Below the pieces are notes generated by a model, which was given only the letters and a program-made list of their open reading frames with translations, had not been told where the DNA came from and did not search any database. Source: Clostridia bacterium (GTDB taxonomy: Bacteria > Bacillota > Clostridia > Christensenellales > Borkfalkiaceae). From it: a stretch of DNA of 37,991 nucleotides. Position 1 is the first letter of the stretch; every line of letters begins with the position of its first letter. The stretch lies in contig JAFQVL010000020.1 in assembly GCA_017408045.1 (NCBI GenBank), positions 1 through 37,991 on the forward strand. Direction: 5' to 3'. The position numbers and the translations under genes were made by a program. Of this stretch, positions 22,517 to 29,143 are shown in pieces.

Positions 22517-22544
22517 AGTATAGCACAGAAAAACCCATTGTCAA
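22517..22544 (-). promoter_or_regulatory. Promoter of the 54-aa gene
   Basis: On the minus strand TTGACA (22539-22544), 16-bp spacer, TATACT (22517-22522) with extended TGC. Confidence 0.75.
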
Positions 22545-22616
22545 GCGTCTACTGCCACTTTTTTGCTATTTTTGAAAAAAATATGCAAAGCCTGCCAAAA
22601 GCAAAAGAAAAGACCC

Positions 22617-22645
22617 TTGACAAAACGAACAAAATTTCGTATAAT
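22617..22645 (+). promoter_or_regulatory. Promoter of the structured RNA / ruvCAB-queA
   Basis: TTGACA (22617-22622), 17-bp spacer, TATAAT (22640-22645), full consensus. Transcription should start near 22651-22652, exactly at the first base of the inverted-repeat element. Confidence 0.85.
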
Positions 22646-22650
22646 AGAGA

Positions 22651-22956
22651 GGCTCTATCACATCACTTGGTTGATTTTTGAACCGCCGTTTTGAAATACT
22701 GCGCGATATTGCATTAAACTGCGCTTTGTTTTGGTTGCGTACAACGGGTACGCGCCCTGCAACAAATGCTCGTTTGCCTTATCTCGCTTGTATTTGAAAA
22801 CGGCTCGGAAAAATAATTGCGAAATACTTCGTGTTTTGCTCGGTTACAGACCGCTGAGGGTATGCGCCCTCACAAAACGCTTGTCTTTCTTATATTTTTC
22901 TCGTCAACCCAACAAAAAATTTTTGTCGTAAATCAACCATTCTCTGTGACAGAGCC
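22651..22956 (+). ncRNA. Candidate large structured RNA upstream of ruvC
   Basis: About 306 nt with no plausible protein. The ends pair: GGCTCTATCACA (22651-22662) with TGTGACAGAGCC (22945-22956), one mismatch; a symmetric 5x5 internal loop; then TGGTTGATTT (22668-22677) with AAATCAACCA (22930-22939), perfect. Inside are two hairpins with matching loops: GGG-TACGCG-CCC (22746-22757) and TGAGGG-TATGCG-CCCTCA (22855-22872). The second sits in a three-way junction closed by GUGUUUUG (22831-22838) with CAAAACGC (22873-22880). It is either an independent RNA, a long ruvC leader, or a MITE with ISL3-like GGCTCT ends. No SRP, 6S, tmRNA or RNase P signature was seen. Confidence 0.6.
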
Positions 22957-22974
22957 TATAGTGGAGGCAAAGGT

Positions 22975-23727
22975 ATGGTCATTTTGGGTATTGACCCCGG
23001 CTTGGCAACGCTGGGCTATGGGTTAATCCGCAAGGATGAAAACGGAAAATGCGAGGTCTTGGACTACGGCGTGGTCAGCACGCCCAAGCAAGAGAGCTTG
23101 CCTACAAGGTTGGTGCTGTTAGAGGACGGCATCAATCAGATTTTGCGTAAGTATCATCCAGACCAAATTGCGATGGAGGAGTTGTTCTTCTCCAAAAACA
23201 TCACGACGGGTATTGCCGTCGCCCACGCAAGAGGGGTGGTGTTGCTTGCTTGTGTGAAATACTGTCCCTATCTCTACGAATACACGCCTATGCAAATCAA
23301 GCAAGCCTTAACCGGCTACGGTCGGGCGGAAAAGGCGCAAATGCAGCAAGTGGTGGCGACGATGTTGGGCTTAGAAAAAATCCCCAAGCCCGATGACGCG
23401 GCAGACGCTTTGGCGATTGCGCTCTGCCACGCAACGGCAAGCCGTTTTGGCGGCTTGTTCAAGGTGGAGAATATGACCCGCACAAAGGGTAAAAACACCG
23501 AGGCGGGCAACGCCTTCCAAAAGCTGATGCAAGAAACCATCAAAAAAGAAGACAAAAAGGCGCAAAAAAAGGCGGTGAGCGGCTCTACCCACAGTAGAGT
23601 TGGAAAACCGACCAGCGCAAAGAAGACGGTTGCGCCTGTGGCGCAAGCTCCACGCTTGAATACCGCGTCGGAGATTGCGCGGAAGATTGCCGAGCAGATG
23701 CAATCGGCAGACAAGAAAGGAGAATAA
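22975..23727 (+). CDS. ruvC: Holliday junction resolvase RuvC
   Basis: Endonuclease that cuts Holliday junctions with RuvAB. MVILGIDPGLATLGYGL starts the RNase H fold; acidic residues Asp7, Glu68 (AMEELFF) and the Asp140-144 cluster (PDDAADALAIALCH) form the active site. The catalytic domain ends near residue 155. The total of 250 residues is about 80 longer than usual, from a Lys/Ala-rich C-terminal tail (KKEDKKAQKKAVSGS..., then NTASEIARKIAEQM) that looks flexible and basic. SD GGAGG before the ATG at 22975. First gene of ruvC-ruvA-ruvB-queA, preceded by the candidate RNA. Confidence 0.95.
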   Translation: MVILGIDPGLATLGYGLIRKDENGKCEVLDYGVVSTPKQESLPTRLVLLEDGINQILRKYHPDQIAMEELFFSKNITTGIAVAHARGVVLLACVKYCPYLYEYTPMQIKQALTGYGRAEKAQMQQVVATMLGLEKIPKPDDAADALAIALCHATASRFGGLFKVENMTRTKGKNTEAGNAFQKLMQETIKKEDKKAQKKAVSGSTHSRVGKPTSAKKTVAPVAQAPRLNTASEIARKIAEQMQSADKKGE

Positions 23728-23731
23728 CGCG

Positions 23732-24343
23732 ATGATAGCATACGTACGCGGCAAAGTGCTGGCAACAACGGAAGAAACGATGATTGTAGACGTCAACGGC
23801 TTGGGCTATGAAGTCTTTTGTTCCGCTGGGGCGTTTGCCAAGGCAAACGTTGGGGAAACCGTAGAATTGCATACCTACTTACAAGTCAAAGAGGACGGTA
23901 TCACGCTGTTCGGCTTTGAGAGTGTAAAGGAAAAGGAACTGTTCTTAAAACTGATTTCCGTTTCGGGCGTAGGTCCAAAGTTGGGGATTTCCGTGTTGTC
24001 GGGCATGAGTGGCGAGGATTTCGCCGCGGCGATTGCTACTGCCGATGCCAAACGCTTGGCGGGGGTCAAAGGCTTGGGCAAAAAGACGGCGGAGAAGATT
24101 ATTTTGGAACTCCACGGCAAGATTTCCGCAGGGGAGATTATGCAGGCAAGCGGCGATACGCCTACGGCGCGCGCAAAGCAGCCTGCGGAGAAGCTCACCC
24201 CGATGGAAGAGGACGCTTTGGTGGCGTTGCAGGGCTTGGGCTTTACCCGTACGGAGAGTTTGCAGGCGGTGAAAAAGGCAAAGGAGCAAGGCGCAACCAC
24301 CACCGAGGACATCATTATGCGTGCGTTGCAGGGTGCACTGTAA
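23732..24343 (+). CDS. ruvA: Holliday junction branch migration protein RuvA
   Basis: 203-residue tetrameric junction-binding protein. N-terminal OB domain (MIAYVRGKVLATTEETMIVDVNGLGYEV...), tandem helix-hairpin-helix motifs (LISVSGVGPKLGISVLSG and LAGVKGLGKKTAEKIILEL), a variable linker and the C-terminal RuvB-binding domain (EEDALVALQGLGFTRTESLQAV...). Normal length. Start set at 23732 with SD AAAGGAG; an upstream in-frame ATG overlaps ruvC without an SD. Four bases after ruvC. Confidence 0.96.
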   Translation: MIAYVRGKVLATTEETMIVDVNGLGYEVFCSAGAFAKANVGETVELHTYLQVKEDGITLFGFESVKEKELFLKLISVSGVGPKLGISVLSGMSGEDFAAAIATADAKRLAGVKGLGKKTAEKIILELHGKISAGEIMQASGDTPTARAKQPAEKLTPMEEDALVALQGLGFTRTESLQAVKKAKEQGATTTEDIIMRALQGAL

Positions 24344-24359
24344 AAAACGAGGATAGAAT

Positions 24360-25430
24360 ATGTTTGACGAAGAGTTTGCAGGGCTTGAAGCTGGCGACAG
24401 CCAGCTGATAGCTTCTACGAAAACAGAATACGATGCAGAGGAGAACGTCCTTCGACCCAAGACCATGGCGGACTACGTCGGGCAACAAAAAGTCAAGGAC
24501 AATTTAAGCGTATACATCACGGCGGCAAGGGCAAGAGGCGATGCCCTCGACCACGTGCTTTTGTACGGCCCTCCCGGGCTTGGTAAAACGACCTTGGCGC
24601 ACATTATCGCTGCGGAAATGGGGGTATCTATCAAACTGACCAGCGGCCCTGCCATCGAACGCAGCGGCGACTTGGCGGCAATTTTGACCAACCTCAACGA
24701 GGGGGACGTGCTGTTTATCGACGAAATACACCGCCTCAATCGTTCGGTAGAGGAGATTTTGTATTCCGCGATGGAGGATTACGTGCTCGACATCATCGTC
24801 GGGAAAGGACCTTCGGCAAGGAATATCCGCTTTCCGTTGAAGAAGTTTACCCTCATCGGTGCAACGACCCGTGCAGGGATGCTTGCCGCGCCCTTGCGCG
24901 ACCGTTTCGGGATTATCAACCGCCTTGAAATGTATAGCGCAGAGGAGCTGACCCAAATTGTCAATCGTTCTGCCACGGCGCTGGGGATTGCGATGCAGCC
25001 CGATGCGGCGGCAGAGATTGCACGGCGCAGCCGTGGTACGCCTCGTATCGCCAACCGTTTGTTGAAAAGAGTACGCGACTTTTCCTTGGTAAAGGGCAGC
25101 GACGAGGTATCGCGCACGGACGCACGGTTCGCCTTAGAGCGTTTGGAAATCGACGAACTGGGCTTAGACGGAACGGATAGAAGTTTGCTGTCTGCGCTCA
25201 TTGAAAAGTTTGGCGGCGGGCCTGCGGGCCTTGAAACCTTGGCGGCGACGACGGGTGAGGACGCGAACACGATTGAGGACGTTTACGAACCCTACCTGCT
25301 GCAGCTTGGGTTTATTGCGCGGACGCCGCGTGGGCGTATTTGCTTGAAGGACGGCTACAAGCATATGGGCATGAAGCCGAGCGTAAAAGCCCAACGGCAA
25401 ATGAGCCTTTTTGAGGACGAAAACGATTGA
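24360..25430 (+). CDS. ruvB: Holliday junction helicase motor RuvB
   Basis: AAA+ ATPase of 356 residues that drives branch migration with RuvA. Starts after a short acidic leader at [13 protein letters not shown]. Walker A GPPGLGKT (70-77), Walker B LFIDEIH (118-124), sensor 1 IGATTRAG, arginine-finger region LRDRFGI, sensor 2 [17 protein letters not shown]-terminal winged helix ([43 protein letters not shown]). Normal length. SD GAGGAT. Third gene of the ruv-queA operon. Confidence 0.97.
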   Translation: MFDEEFAGLEAGDSQLIASTKTEYDAEENVLRPKTMADYVGQQKVKDNLSVYITAARARGDALDHVLLYGPPGLGKTTLAHIIAAEMGVSIKLTSGPAIERSGDLAAILTNLNEGDVLFIDEIHRLNRSVEEILYSAMEDYVLDIIVGKGPSARNIRFPLKKFTLIGATTRAGMLAAPLRDRFGIINRLEMYSAEELTQIVNRSATALGIAMQPDAAAEIARRSRGTPRIANRLLKRVRDFSLVKGSDEVSRTDARFALERLEIDELGLDGTDRSLLSALIEKFGGGPAGLETLAATTGEDANTIEDVYEPYLLQLGFIARTPRGRICLKDGYKHMGMKPSVKAQRQMSLFEDEND

Positions 25431-25443
25431 TAAACGGTTGACA

Positions 25444-26478
25444 ATGGAAAGAGTACAATACAAAAAAAGCGATTTTTATTACGACCTGCCCGAGGAGCAG
25501 ATTGCGCAAACGCCCGTCTATCCGAGGGATAGTTCTCGTCTGCTCGTTTACGACACGAAGACGAAGACAATCACGGACAGGGTGTTTCGAGATATTGAAG
25601 AATACCTTAGGCCCGGCGACGTGCTGGTGGTCAACAATACGAAGGTAATCCCTGCCCGTATGTTTGCGACGACGGCGCACGGCGGAAAGGTAGAGGTTTT
25701 GCTATTAAAGCGAAAGGACATTGACGCTTGGGAAGTGTTAATGCGCCCCGGCAAAAAGGGAAAAATCGGCACAACGATGACGGTCTGCGATGGGCTTTCT
25801 TTTACCGTAAAGGATATTACGGACAGCGGCGAACGGATTATCCAATTTTCCTACGAAGGGGTATTTGAGGAAATTTTGGACAAAGTAGGGGCGATGCCCT
25901 TACCCCCTTATATCAAGGAAAAATTGACGGATAAAAGCCGATACAACACGGTGTATTCCAAGGTAGACGGCTCGGCGGCAGCGCCGACGGCAGGCCTACA
26001 TTTCACCCCGGAGTTGTTGCAGCGCATCAAAGCCAAGGGCGTAGAGGTGGCAGAAGTGCTGCTGCACGTGGGTTTAGGAACGTTTCGTCCAGTTAGTGAA
26101 GAGATTATCACCGACCATAAAATGCACTCCGAATATTACGAAGTGAGTGAGGCGACGGCAGAAATCGTCAACCGTGCAAAGCGCGAGGGGCGGCGAGTGA
26201 TTGCCGTAGGCACGACTTCGGTACGCACCTTGGAGAGCGTAGCGGACGAAAACGGATATTTGCGTGCTTGCAACGGGAATACGGACATTTTCCTTTATCC
26301 CCCCTATAAAATGAAGTGCGTGGACGGCTTGATTACGAATTTTCACCTACCCGAAAGCACCTTGATTATGTTGGTTGCGTGCTTGACGGGTCGGGAAGAA
26401 ATCCTTTCCGTGTACGAATATGATGTGGAAAAGCGATACCGCTTCTTCTCCTTCGGCGACGCTACGTTCATCGTATAG
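25444..26478 (+). CDS. queA: tRNA preQ1(34) S-adenosylmethionine ribosyltransferase-isomerase
   Basis: Converts preQ1-34 in tRNA (Asp, Asn, His, Tyr) to epoxyqueuosine using the ribosyl group of SAM. 344 residues. [23 protein letters not shown] at the start, [54 protein letters not shown] and [17 protein letters not shown] near the end are the family blocks. Start ATG 25444 has a poor SD; translation is probably coupled to ruvB, whose stop is 13 bases upstream. ruv-queA linkage is common in bacteria. No clear terminator follows. Confidence 0.96.
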   Translation: MERVQYKKSDFYYDLPEEQIAQTPVYPRDSSRLLVYDTKTKTITDRVFRDIEEYLRPGDVLVVNNTKVIPARMFATTAHGGKVEVLLLKRKDIDAWEVLMRPGKKGKIGTTMTVCDGLSFTVKDITDSGERIIQFSYEGVFEEILDKVGAMPLPPYIKEKLTDKSRYNTVYSKVDGSAAAPTAGLHFTPELLQRIKAKGVEVAEVLLHVGLGTFRPVSEEIITDHKMHSEYYEVSEATAEIVNRAKREGRRVIAVGTTSVRTLESVADENGYLRACNGNTDIFLYPPYKMKCVDGLITNFHLPESTLIMLVACLTGREEILSVYEYDVEKRYRFFSFGDATFIV

Positions 26479-26516
26479 GCGGCGCATCTCTTTGTCGCGC
26501 TTGCGTTTTTCCTTGC

Positions 26517-26573
26517 TCATTTACGACTTGTAAACTCCCGTCGGAAAAGCCGCGCGCTTCGCGACCTGCTTGC
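26517..26573 (+). repeat. Intergenic repeat element, copy 2
   Basis: TCATTTACG-actt-GTAAACTCCC followed 27 nt later by TGCTTGC, matching copy 1 at 6333-6383 in core and spacing. The same intergenic gap has another repeated word, GGCGCATCTC at 26481-26490 and near 26635. No other feature was found in 26479-26734 apart from the SD (AGGAGG) of the next gene. Confidence 0.5.
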
Positions 26574-26734
26574 CTCTACGAAGAACTATCCTGCTTCCCA
26601 TAAAATTGGGGGACGCCTGCCTATTCTTATAAACGGCGCATCTCGGCGTTGCGGCTCGGTTCTAAAACCAAACAATATCGCTCTATCCTGTTTCCTGTAA
26701 AAAGGGACAAAACTCGGCTTTTTTAGGAGGACGT

Positions 26735-28345
26735 ATGCCCGAAAAAGTATATGTAAAAACCCCGGAAGAATATCTGGCGGCGTATCACAACGGAACGAAG
26801 TATGTCTTCCTCTATTATGAGGGGGACAAAGAAGAGTTGCCCGTCTACCTCGCGCAAAAAAGCGCAGAGGGCGATCCCCATGCGATGTATTTATACAGCT
26901 GGCATTTTTTCCGTTTGTCTGGGGAGCATTACAGCAAAAAACTCCATGACCGTACCCTTGGCAGAGATGAGTACGGACCGAAAGGCTTTGTGTACTTACG
27001 GGCGGCGGCGGAGGCGGGCGTGCCCGATGCGATAACGGAGTACGAACAGTACAAGCAGTACTATACCTATCCGATTTTTCAGTATACTTTGCCTGCATTT
27101 AACCCTCATAACGATTACGTCAACGAGAAGTTGGCGTACGAAAAGACCCAAAAAGAGCAAGCCAAGCAACCTTTAGACTACAATGCCTATATCTTAGAAA
27201 AACTGAAAAAGCTCAACATAGAAAAAGGACTGAAGACAACGCCGACCCCGAGACAAACGACGGTGCAAATGACACCGTCTTCGGCTGCCGCATCGGCAAC
27301 GGTAAATCCCGCCGAGCAATCTTTGGCGACGAAGAAACAGCCGACCCAAACGGCGGAAAAGCCGTCCGCAAAACGGACTTCCGCCAAAAAACCCTCGGCA
27401 AAAGTGGAAAATTTTGCGCCGCCGCGGGAAAAAACGGGCGACCCCGAAACCAAGCGGCAGGAAACCGCCGCGCCTGTCAAAGTATCGAAACAGTCTGCTC
27501 CTTCTACCCCTAAGACGGAAACGGTGGACCAGCCCCCTGCTACGCAGGAAAAGCGAAAGTATACGCCTGGGGAAATTTATACCGCGGGGGTGTGTTGCTA
27601 CAACGGAAACAAGGTGTCGCAGGACTACGTCAAGGCGTTGAAACTCTTTAAACAAGCGGCAAAGCTAGGCGTTGTCGAGGCTTTGACCAGCTGTGGTACT
27701 TGTTATGAGTTTGGGCGTGGCTGTGAAAAGGATTACGTGACGGCGATGGAATACTACCGCGCGGCGATGGAAAAAGGGAATGCCAAAGCCGCTTGGCGGT
27801 TAGGCTTTTTAACGGCGACTTTTGCCTGCGAATACGAGAAAGGTATTCGGCTAATGGAAAAAGGATACGAACAAGGCGCGCTTGCCGCCGCTTTCGATTT
27901 GGGGCAGGTATATTCCGCCAAAAATCCTTTTTTCAGCGTGGAAAAAGCGGCTTTTTGGTTCGAGCGTGCGGCACAGGCGGGGTATAAGAACGCCTATGAA
28001 CAGCTGGGTTGGCTGTATGAGAAGGAAGTCAAAACGGACGAGGCTAAACGCAAGGCAATCGAATGGTATAAAAAGGCGTACGAAAGCGGCGACGAAAAGG
28101 TTGCCCTGCAAATCGGAATGCTGATGACGGGATACGGTGCTACCTGCGCGGAGAATGCAGAGGGCTACGAATGGCTGAAAAAAGCCCTTCAAAAAGGGAA
28201 TACTACCGCCGTAGACCTTATGAGGATTTTGGACAATAACCGCTGTCCTCATTGTCGGGCAATATATAGTAAGACCTATAAAAAGGGATTGTTTGGCGAA
28301 CGGTGCGTTTGCTCCAAATGCGGCAAAAAAATCAAAGAAAAATGA
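26735..28345 (+). CDS. Sel1-repeat protein with C-terminal zinc ribbon
   Basis: 536 residues. N-terminal about 120 residues include a degenerate Sel1 unit (YLAQKSAEGDPHAMYLYSWHFF, then FVYLRAAAEAGVPDAI). Residues about 165-285 are a low-complexity Thr/Ala/Pro/Lys linker. From about 285 come at least five Sel1/TPR-like repeats (YTAGVCCYNGNKVSQDYVKALKLFKQAAKLG, and ones ending YRAAMEKGN, FERAAQAGY, YKKAYESGD, LKKALQKGN). The tail is a zinc ribbon CPHC...CSKCGKK. Sel1 proteins are protein-protein scaffolds. It is cytoplasmic, with no signal peptide. It ends 11 bases before the DtxR-type gene, so the two are probably co-transcribed. No specific function known. Confidence 0.88.
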   Translation: MPEKVYVKTPEEYLAAYHNGTKYVFLYYEGDKEELPVYLAQKSAEGDPHAMYLYSWHFFRLSGEHYSKKLHDRTLGRDEYGPKGFVYLRAAAEAGVPDAITEYEQYKQYYTYPIFQYTLPAFNPHNDYVNEKLAYEKTQKEQAKQPLDYNAYILEKLKKLNIEKGLKTTPTPRQTTVQMTPSSAAASATVNPAEQSLATKKQPTQTAEKPSAKRTSAKKPSAKVENFAPPREKTGDPETKRQETAAPVKVSKQSAPSTPKTETVDQPPATQEKRKYTPGEIYTAGVCCYNGNKVSQDYVKALKLFKQAAKLGVVEALTSCGTCYEFGRGCEKDYVTAMEYYRAAMEKGNAKAAWRLGFLTATFACEYEKGIRLMEKGYEQGALAAAFDLGQVYSAKNPFFSVEKAAFWFERAAQAGYKNAYEQLGWLYEKEVKTDEAKRKAIEWYKKAYESGDEKVALQIGMLMTGYGATCAENAEGYEWLKKALQKGNTTAVDLMRILDNNRCPHCRAIYSKTYKKGLFGERCVCSKCGKKIKEK

Positions 28346-28356
28346 GAGGGGAAAGA

Positions 28357-28728
28357 ATGAATACTTACGCAAAATATCATCAATCGGAAGAGGATTATTT
28401 GGAGAGCATTTTGCTGATTTCAGAGCAGAAATCCGTCGTGCATCGCATAGACGTAGCCCGCGATTTAGGCGTATCGGGTGCGGCGGTGAACAAGGCGGTG
28501 AAAATCCTCTTGGAAAAGGGGTATGTCAAAGAGGACGGCAAGCACTTAAAATTGACGGGCGCGGGCGAAACGTACGCGCGCGAGGTGTTTGAAAAGCATT
28601 GTTTAATCAAGGATTTTTTGGTGGCTTTGGGGGTTTCGGAGTCAATCGCCGAGGTGGACGCCTGCCACATGGAGCATCTTCTTTCTGCAGAAACGGTGGC
28701 GGCGATGAAAGCCAGACTTGGCAAGTAA
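28357..28728 (+). CDS. DtxR/IdeR-type metal-dependent repressor
   Basis: 123 residues, short form without the SH3-like domain. N-terminal winged helix (EEDYLESILLISEQKSVVHRIDVARDLGVSGAAVNKAVKILLEKGYV), then the dimerisation and metal-binding domain. Metal ligands Cys103, Glu106 and His107 (ACHMEHLL) and His81 match DtxR/IdeR, where Cys favours Fe(II), rather than MntR, which has Glu. The feoAB operon directly downstream supports an iron role. ATG at 28357 has SD GAGGGGAAAG. It probably binds the palindromes in the feo promoter and represses when iron is bound. Confidence 0.9.
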   Translation: MNTYAKYHQSEEDYLESILLISEQKSVVHRIDVARDLGVSGAAVNKAVKILLEKGYVKEDGKHLKLTGAGETYAREVFEKHCLIKDFLVALGVSESIAEVDACHMEHLLSAETVAAMKARLGK

Positions 28729-28757
28729 AACCAGCGAGTTTTTACGAAAACGTATAG

Positions 28758-28784
28758 GACAGGATTTATAATCCTGTCTTTTTT
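28758..28784 (+). terminator. Terminator of the Sel1-DtxR unit
   Basis: Nine-bp stem GACAGGATT / AATCCTGTC with TAT loop and six Ts. Confidence 0.9.
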
Positions 28785-28807
28785 AATTAAATTTTTCCAA
28801 AATTTTC

Positions 28808-28821
28808 TTAACCAAGGTTTA
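28808..28821. promoter_or_regulatory. Upstream feo operator (imperfect)
   Basis: TTAACC-AA-GGTTTA, one base off a perfect palindrome, just upstream of the -35 box and centred 60 bp from the downstream copy. Confidence 0.6.
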
Positions 28822-28827
28822 TTTTCC

Positions 28828-28856
28828 TTGACAACCGAATAAAATAGTGATATAAT
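28828..28856 (+). promoter_or_regulatory. feo operon promoter
   Basis: TTGACA (28828-28833), 17-bp spacer, TATAAT (28851-28856) with extended TGA. Flanked by the two operators. Confidence 0.85.
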
Positions 28857-28867
28857 ACAGTAAAAAA

Positions 28868-28881
28868 TTAACCGCGGTTAA
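28868..28881. promoter_or_regulatory. Downstream feo operator (perfect palindrome)
   Basis: TTAACCG-CGGTTAA, a perfect 14-bp palindrome just past the transcription start. Together with 28808-28821 it brackets the promoter, fitting repression by the DtxR-type protein encoded immediately upstream. Confidence 0.75.
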
Positions 28882-28903
28882 GAAATAAAAAAGAGAGGTT
28901 GAT

Positions 28904-29143
28904 ATGAAGAAACCGTTATCGGAATTTGAAATAGGGGAGAGTGGCGTTATCCTCTCCGTCGATGGCGAAAAGAGAGTGCGCCGTCGTTTATTCGATATGG
29001 GCGTAACCCCTGGCGCGGAGATTTTACTTCGTAAAAAAGCACCGCTTGGCGACCCGATAGAAATTGCCATTCGCGGCTATGAACTCACCCTGCGCAACGC
29101 GGAGGCGGCGTGTATTTTGATGGAAACGGGGAGGAGAAAATAA
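28904..29143 (+). CDS. feoA: FeoA ferrous iron transport accessory protein
   Basis: 79-residue SH3-like cytoplasmic protein that aids FeoB. MKKPLSEFEIGESGVILSVDG..., RRRLFDMGVTPGAEILLRKKAPLGDPIEIAIRGYELTLRNAEAACI matches the family closely (RRL..MG..PG, GDP..I...GY..ALR..EA). SD AGAGAGG. The stop overlaps the feoB start by one base (TAATG), so translation is coupled. Confidence 0.95.
   Translation: MKKPLSEFEIGESGVILSVDGEKRVRRRLFDMGVTPGAEILLRKKAPLGDPIEIAIRGYELTLRNAEAACILMETGRRK

Noticed and set aside
22651..22956. SRP RNA, 6S RNA, tmRNA or RNase P identity for the structured RNA
   Set aside because: SRP GGAAGCAGCC-type loop, RNase P GAGGAAAGUCC and tmRNA ends are all absent; at about 306 nt it is too long for 6S and its multi-hairpin interior does not fit one open bubble.
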